Assembly: GCF_900089955.1 (NCBI RefSeq) | Contig: NZ_FLQX01000159.1 | Location: 1 to 64,000, forward strand | Source: Candidatus Accumulibacter aalborgensis | GTDB lineage: Bacteria > Pseudomonadota > Gammaproteobacteria > Burkholderiales > Rhodocyclaceae | Direction: 5' to 3' | DNA length: 64,000 nucleotides | The notes under the pieces: generated by a model | The model's input: the letters and a program-made list of their open reading frames with translations, nothing else | Databases searched by the model: none | Told to the model about the DNA's origin: nothing | Part shown: one piece after another, positions 59,329 through 64,000 of the stretch | How positions within the stretch are numbered: the stretch's first letter is position 1 | Layout of the letters: every line of letters begins with the position of its first letter | Translations under genes and position numbers: made by a program

Positions 59329-62300
59329 TTACGCTGGGTGTCGGTTCGAGGAGCTTCCGCCAGCCCAACCCATCCAGGTTAGCAGCAAGAACAACAGCAG
59401 GAAGCGTGGGGTATCGATCACGGTGTCCAGCGCTGCGATCACCAGGACACCCGTCAGCGACGCCAGTGTGGCGCCGGCCAGCGGATCGCCCCGCAAGGCG
59501 CTCCGCGTCGTGCGCTTGATTCCCAGCCCCACCAGTGCCCCAAAAGCGGCCAAACCGAACCAGCCCTGGTCGAACAGGATGGCCACCGGCATGGTCTTGG
59601 CGTGCCACGGCAAATGCTCGTCGACACTGAAAAACCACCGATCCAGGTTTTGTGCGAAGTCGCCGTTGCGGGTGATCTGTTCTCCCTCCGCTGTCAGTAA
59701 CTGAACATTGTCGATATCAACGCGGGTCCGTGATGCATTGTGAAGCGAGAACTTTACCGGCCGCCACGCGCCCCTGCCGATGTCGCCACTGGCCAAGCGC
59801 AACTCATGCGATTGCCATTGCCGCCCCTCCCCGGTAACCAGGGCAGTCTTTGCCGCGCAGCGCCCCGAAGTCAGCAGCAGTTTCTCACACAGTGACGTTG
59901 AAACCGACGCGCCAGACTGAGGGCTTCGGATATCCAGATGCACCACATATTCCTGACCAGGCTCAATGGAGACGAACTGCTCCATGTACATCGCGTCACC
60001 CGTACCGAGCCGCAGGAACGTATTGCCGGCCTCCGTCTCGAGGCGGTAGTTGCTGGCCTTTGGTTCGGTACTGCGCCAGTAGTGGGTTTCCGGGAACCGG
60101 CCGATCCCCATGCCGAAGAGGGTTGTGGCGAGCCCGGGGTCGCGCATGGCCAAGGCGTCGGTCCAATGGGCTTGGCGCGTAGCCAGATCCGCACCGATCC
60201 TTGACATACGTTGCTGCGCAAAGGAGCCGCTGTAGATTGGCAGCGCCACTGCAACAGCCAGTGCTATTAGCACCAATGGTACGCTCCATCGATAAACGCT
60301 GGAACGTGAAGTACCAATATTCGAAGCTAACCCAACTTCCACTGGTGCCTGTGCAGATCCTCGTCCGGAGCGTGCAGCGGTCGTTGCAGGCTGTGGCAGC
60401 AAAGTAGCCAAGGCGGCGATGATCAGCGCTACACTAGAGCCGGCATAACCCCCCCGTGAGTAAGTCACCGCGAGGGCGTAGCTGGCACCCATGAGTAGCA
60501 ATCCTCCCGCCAGGCGTGTCGCCAGCGAGCGGGCCCGTATCGTCAGCACCACGGCGAAGGGCAAAGCAGCCGTCAAGTATGTTTCAATTTCTGCCCCACC
60601 TGTATGCATCTGGGAGAAGGGGCCGGTAACCCGGTAGTCGTCTGTGAAATTCAATAGCCCGGGAAAAACGAAGCGTTCCCAGATCACTACAGCGATAGTT
60701 CCGGTGAGTCCCACGACCATGCCGCTCGCAAACCAGCCGCGGATATTCCTACCATGCAAGGTGAACCGGCGCGCCAAGACGAAAATTAGCAGTGCCCACA
60801 GCGCGCCTTTGGCTATGCGCAAGGCGTTGTAAGGGCTGTAATAGTTGGTGAAGCTGTTGGCATCCGGCGGGGTCAGGGGCAGCATGCCATGTAGTGTGCT
60901 GATGGCGAAGGTCAACGCCAGCAGGCAGGCGACCGCCAAACCGACTACATCTGGATTGGAACTCTTGGGCGCTGGTCTCGTGCGGGCATAGCCGACAACC
61001 AGGCTGACGATGATCAGAAAATCGAACTCATCCAGGTAAAAGCGCCCGCTCCACGGAGCCAGATCGAGCAGCGGGATGGCGGCGGGAATGGCTACCCAGA
61101 GCAATGGCGGCCGGAACCAGAGCAGCGCCGCGTAGCACAAAAGCAACAGCCCGATAAGCAGCGGGCGAAACGGAAAGTCGATCACCACCCATGCCGTCAG
61201 CATCAATGTCGCCGCCAGGGCAGGCCAGGCCTGTGGCGGCGAGCGGCCACTCGTGGAGGACGATGCCTGCCCGGCTGGCTGCACCACAGGCCGGGCGGCC
61301 GATACAGGGCCAAGCTCCCCGGTCAGAGTGGAAGCCTCCTCCAGTCGTTGCAGAAGCTTGATCACTGACCAGGCCGCCATAGCGCCAATCAGGACGTTGG
61401 TCGGGTCCGGATGGAGGCCGGTGAGAAAAAGCTTGCTCGACTCAATGCTGGTAGCCGTCAGGGCTGCAGCCCAGAACGCCATGGCCGGCGGCCACCAGCA
61501 CAGCCAGGCCAGCACCCCAACGGGGGCATACATCATCACCACCGATAACAGGCTAAGCAGGGCCGCCTGCTCGGTGGTGTAGTAATGGTAGTAAAAGGGC
61601 AGAAAGCGGGTTTCCGCCAGGGTCTTGCCGGCGAGTTCCACTCCGTGCCATGAATGATCGAAGAAACCATTTACCGCCACCAAAGCGAGCAGGTAAAACA
61701 GGCTCAGCGAGAAGATCAGGCGTCGGCTTCTGGCATGGAGATGGAGGTCGCGGAGCAGCATCTGTTGACGCCAGAGACGAGCACCGCCATATATGCCAGC
61801 GGCTCGGGTCAGCAGGGAGGCTCCCTGGCTAATACCCGAGAACATGAAGAATTGAACCGCTTCTATCGCCAGGCCGAGGAGAATCCCATAGAGCACGGCA
61901 TGGCGCGTCGCAGGCAACTTCCTGGTCGCGTTTCGGCGGGCCAACATGAGGCCAAGGGGCACCACCGCCAGGATTTCAGCGAGGATCTTGGCCACCAGGA
62001 TGACCGGACCCCGGCTAGTGCTGCTCGCGGCAAGAAACCAACCCCAGGTATCGGAATGCGCTTTGGCCGCCAGTTCGGCCAACGACAGCACAAAGTCGAA
62101 GGGGAGCAAACTCAAGGCAATGTAGACCACAGCGTAGGCCTGCAGCACGCGAGTCAACAGATGGCCCAGCTTTCCTAGCACGGTGGCGAGCACTTCACGG
62201 AACCAGTGCGACCAATAGACCGCAAAGATGATCCCCAGAACACTGCCGATGGACTCGGCAATCACGTCGTTTTGTGACACGGTCCGGGGAGGAAAGAACA

Positions 62301-62664
62301 GCTGCGTAAACTCCACCGCCACTGCCAGCGCGAAGCAGAAAAGCGCCGCGGCGACAAGCAATGACAAGCGCGCCAGCCGAGTCTTGTGGTCGGCAAACAG
62401 CACTGCGGTCAGAAAACCGACAGGAAGAAACAGAAACCCGTTGGCCACCCAGTCGGCTCGCCCCTGGGCACCGACCTGCAACATGCGCAAATGCTGGAAA
62501 GCGGCCCAAGCCTGATCGAGGGGGCGCGGATGGAAGTCCAGCGGTACCAAACTGCCATAGACAACGAAAGTGATGTAGGCGAGCCAGACGACCGCGTGAT
62601 GGGGCACACCGATGCTGGAACTGGAACCGCTTGCTCGATGACTCATGGATCCAACGTGGGGCAT
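59329..62664 (-). CDS. VanZ/O-antigen-ligase-like membrane protein
   Basis: The 1111-residue multi-helix protein has a VanZ-like N-terminal part (VANGFLFLPVGFLTAVLFAD and VEFTQLFFPPRTVSQNDVIAE, about residues 55-170). A second VanZ-like block follows near residues 230-460 (EAVQFFMFSG, ESSKLFLTG), and then an O-antigen-ligase/Wzy-type domain with ALAVTYSRGGYAG. Before the last helices sits a soluble beta-rich domain (about 915-1040: NTFLRLG...VDIDNVQL), resembling a carbohydrate-binding jelly roll. It probably polymerises or ligates an exopolysaccharide at the inner membrane. The ATG at 62664 is chosen because the upstream extension has no hydrophobic or conserved content; 62646 is an alternative. 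Confidence 0.75.
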   Translation of the reverse strand: MPHVGSMSHRASGSSSSIGVPHHAVVWLAYITFVVYGSLVPLDFHPRPLDQAWAAFQHLRMLQVGAQGRADWVANGFLFLPVGFLTAVLFADHKTRLARLSLLVAAALFCFALAVAVEFTQLFFPPRTVSQNDVIAESIGSVLGIIFAVYWSHWFREVLATVLGKLGHLLTRVLQAYAVVYIALSLLPFDFVLSLAELAAKAHSDTWGWFLAASSTSRGPVILVAKILAEILAVVPLGLMLARRNATRKLPATRHAVLYGILLGLAIEAVQFFMFSGISQGASLLTRAAGIYGGARLWRQQMLLRDLHLHARSRRLIFSLSLFYLLALVAVNGFFDHSWHGVELAGKTLAETRFLPFYYHYYTTEQAALLSLLSVVMMYAPVGVLAWLCWWPPAMAFWAAALTATSIESSKLFLTGLHPDPTNVLIGAMAAWSVIKLLQRLEEASTLTGELGPVSAARPVVQPAGQASSSTSGRSPPQAWPALAATLMLTAWVVIDFPFRPLLIGLLLLCYAALLWFRPPLLWVAIPAAIPLLDLAPWSGRFYLDEFDFLIIVSLVVGYARTRPAPKSSNPDVVGLAVACLLALTFAISTLHGMLPLTPPDANSFTNYYSPYNALRIAKGALWALLIFVLARRFTLHGRNIRGWFASGMVVGLTGTIAVVIWERFVFPGLLNFTDDYRVTGPFSQMHTGGAEIETYLTAALPFAVVLTIRARSLATRLAGGLLLMGASYALAVTYSRGGYAGSSVALIIAALATLLPQPATTAARSGRGSAQAPVEVGLASNIGTSRSSVYRWSVPLVLIALAVAVALPIYSGSFAQQRMSRIGADLATRQAHWTDALAMRDPGLATTLFGMGIGRFPETHYWRSTEPKASNYRLETEAGNTFLRLGTGDAMYMEQFVSIEPGQEYVVHLDIRSPQSGASVSTSLCEKLLLTSGRCAAKTALVTGEGRQWQSHELRLASGDIGRGAWRPVKFSLHNASRTRVDIDNVQLLTAEGEQITRNGDFAQNLDRWFFSVDEHLPWHAKTMPVAILFDQGWFGLAAFGALVGLGIKRTTRSALRGDPLAGATLASLTGVLVIAALDTVIDTPRFLLLFLLLTWMGWAGGSSSNRHPA

Positions 62665-62767
62665 AGAGACTCTCGTGTAAGATCTACCATCTTTTCGGGC
62701 GCTATTATCCAGGGTCGCCGACTGGCCTACTGGCCTCTTCAGAATTGACCCGGCAGCCAAGAACCGT

Positions 62768-64000
62768 CTATTCCACGGAACCAACCTCAGATGGCACATG
62801 ATCGTTATCGGCCAGACGGGTGGCGATTGACTCATCTCGACTCTGGAGTTCGGTTTGCTCAGTAATTCCCTGGCCGCACAGCCATTGCTCGAGCATCGTC
62901 AGGATCCAGACCATTTCGCCGTAGTAGCCAGGGTGCGCGGGAAGGTGCTCGGTGAGCAGTTGATGAATGAAGTCAGGACGGACGATTCCTCGCCGGGCAA
63001 GACTGTTCAGCGAATCCTCGGCGAGTTGACGTAGCGCCGGATTGCGTGTCGCCCAAACGCCAAAAGGCAGTCCGAAGCCCTTTTTCTTTTTGGTAATGAT
63101 TTCGTCGGGCAGGAAACCGCGTAGCGCCTCCTTGAAGAACCAGCGCAGCTTGAAGCGGCGCAGCTTCCAGTCGGGTGGCAGGGCCATCGAAAAGTCGGTC
63201 AGGCGGTCGGACAGCAAGGGATAGCCGACCTCGATTCCGGCCATCCGGGTCGCGCCGCGCACTTTTGGCAGATCACTGTCGGCCAGCGTGTAGCGCCAGT
63301 CGTAGGCGAGCATGCGATTGATCAGGCTCGGCGCCTGACACTCGTTCCAGGTGGCCTGCATGTGTCTGGTCGGCTCGCTCAGATCAATCTGCGCCAGAAA
63401 ATCGGCGGTGAGGACTTCGGCCAGGTCCAGTTGCATGAGCAGGTTGAAACTCTGCAAACGATCCGGCATCGGCACTTTCGAATGACGGACATAGCCAGTA
63501 GCTTGCTTGAGGCCGGGTATCCGTCGCAAGGGGCTATGGTCGCCGCACATGGGCTCGATCAATTGCCTGATTCTGTTGGGCACTCGGTGGTAGAACTCGA
63601 ACACGCGCTGCATCGCGTAGCGGGAATTGCCGCCAAACAGTTCGTCGCCACCGTCGCCGGCGAGCATCTTCGTGCAGCCGTCGGCCTGGGCGATCCTGGC
63701 GCAGTAGTAGGCAGGCAGGGCGGACGAGTTGCCGAACGGTTGATCGTGATGCTGGGCGACCGCCGGCATGCTGGCCACCAGGTCAGCCGGTGTCACGTAG
63801 TACTCGTGATGCTCGCAACCGAAGTGCCGCGCGGCGATGCGGGCATACTCCATCTCGTCATAGCCCTCGGCGTCGAAGCCGATCGAGTAGGCGGGGGCTG
63901 GTTTGCCGCTTAGCTGGCAGAGCATTCCGGCGACCGTCGAACTGTCGGTGCCGCCGGACAGGAAGGCGCCGACGTGGTCGTGCCCGGCGATCTGTTCGAC
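62768..64000 (-). CDS. Asparagine synthetase-type amidotransferase (partial)
   Basis: The 410 residues seen are the C-terminal synthetase part; the N-terminal glutaminase lies beyond the window edge. The ATP pyrophosphatase loop is FLSGGTDSSTVAGML at the start. MLAGDGGDELFGGNSRY follows, and KVRGATRMAGIEVGYPLL with KKKKGFGLPFGVW closes the synthetase domain. This form is typical of amidotransferases in exosortase-A (XrtA) exopolysaccharide clusters, which fits the VanZ/ligase-like gene downstream. The substrate is unlikely to be free aspartate in that context. The frame is open to position 64000. Confidence 0.88.
   Translation of the reverse strand, partial: VEQIAGHDHVGAFLSGGTDSSTVAGMLCQLSGKPAPAYSIGFDAEGYDEMEYARIAARHFGCEHHEYYVTPADLVASMPAVAQHHDQPFGNSSALPAYYCARIAQADGCTKMLAGDGGDELFGGNSRYAMQRVFEFYHRVPNRIRQLIEPMCGDHSPLRRIPGLKQATGYVRHSKVPMPDRLQSFNLLMQLDLAEVLTADFLAQIDLSEPTRHMQATWNECQAPSLINRMLAYDWRYTLADSDLPKVRGATRMAGIEVGYPLLSDRLTDFSMALPPDWKLRRFKLRWFFKEALRGFLPDEIITKKKKGFGLPFGVWATRNPALRQLAEDSLNSLARRGIVRPDFIHQLLTEHLPAHPGYYGEMVWILTMLEQWLCGQGITEQTELQSRDESIATRLADNDHVPSEVGSVE

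Overview
The window is high-GC DNA from a Gram-negative bacterium, most likely a betaproteobacterium of the Rhodocyclales/Accumulibacter kind. That placement is an inference from the trpG-trpD-trpC order, the sodB-xseA neighbourhood, the CioAB-type bd oxidase and the exosortase-A-style polysaccharide genes at the right edge. No rRNA gene and no CRISPR array were seen.

Layout. (1) 1-3279: tail of an unknown gene, then a trp operon (trpG, trpD, trpC) with a Uma2-type nuclease gene inserted between trpD and trpC. (2) 3835-28933: a ~25 kb integrative element in the 3' half of a tRNA-Ala(CGC) gene. It is bounded by perfect 45-bp direct repeats. The left part (4.0-11.7 kb) holds a tyrosine integrase, a HigBA-like toxin-antitoxin pair and a tightly overlapping phage/satellite-like operon (Rha regulator, primase-helicase, VRR-NUC nuclease). 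It ends at the 3' end of a different tRNA, a likely scar of a second integration. The right part (12.2-25.3 kb) is a defence-type island: DUF499 ATPase, DUF3780 protein, VapBC, DUF1156 DNA methylase, UPF0175/DUF3368 pair, PLD-SNF2 helicase, then a separate lower-GC DUF262 plus HEPN-RNase pair. An IS1634-family transposase gene and about 1 kb of decayed DNA precede the reconstituted tRNA-Ala.

(3) 29.0-35.9 kb: chromosomal housekeeping genes (secreted protein, HU, uvrA, MFS exporter, ssb, DUF4399 protein). (4) 36.2-46.4 kb: a co-directional block that could form one oxidative pathway: cyanide-insensitive quinol oxidase CioAB, GH63-like glucosidase, GMC dehydrogenase, MFS sugar transporter, glucose-dehydrogenase-like SDR and type II NADH dehydrogenase. 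(5) 46.5-57.1 kb, minus strand: a compact biosynthetic operon. Two alpha/beta hydrolases, a phosphopantetheinyl transferase, an NRPS (C-A-PCP) and a PKS (KS-AT-KR-ACP) overlap one another end to end. The A domain lacks the usual amino-acid-binding Asp, the C domain has a degenerate HHxxxDG motif, and no thioesterase domain is present. (6) 57.1-64.0 kb, minus strand: sodB, xseA, a large VanZ/O-antigen-ligase-like membrane protein with an inserted beta-rich domain, and the C-terminal part of an asparagine-synthetase-type amidotransferase.

The most promising undescribed biology is the DUF499/DUF3780/DUF1156/PLD-helicase island. Its methylase gene is bracketed by two toxin-antitoxin-like pairs, one translationally coupled to it. 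The NRPS-PKS operon and the glucoside-oxidation/quinol-oxidase block come next.
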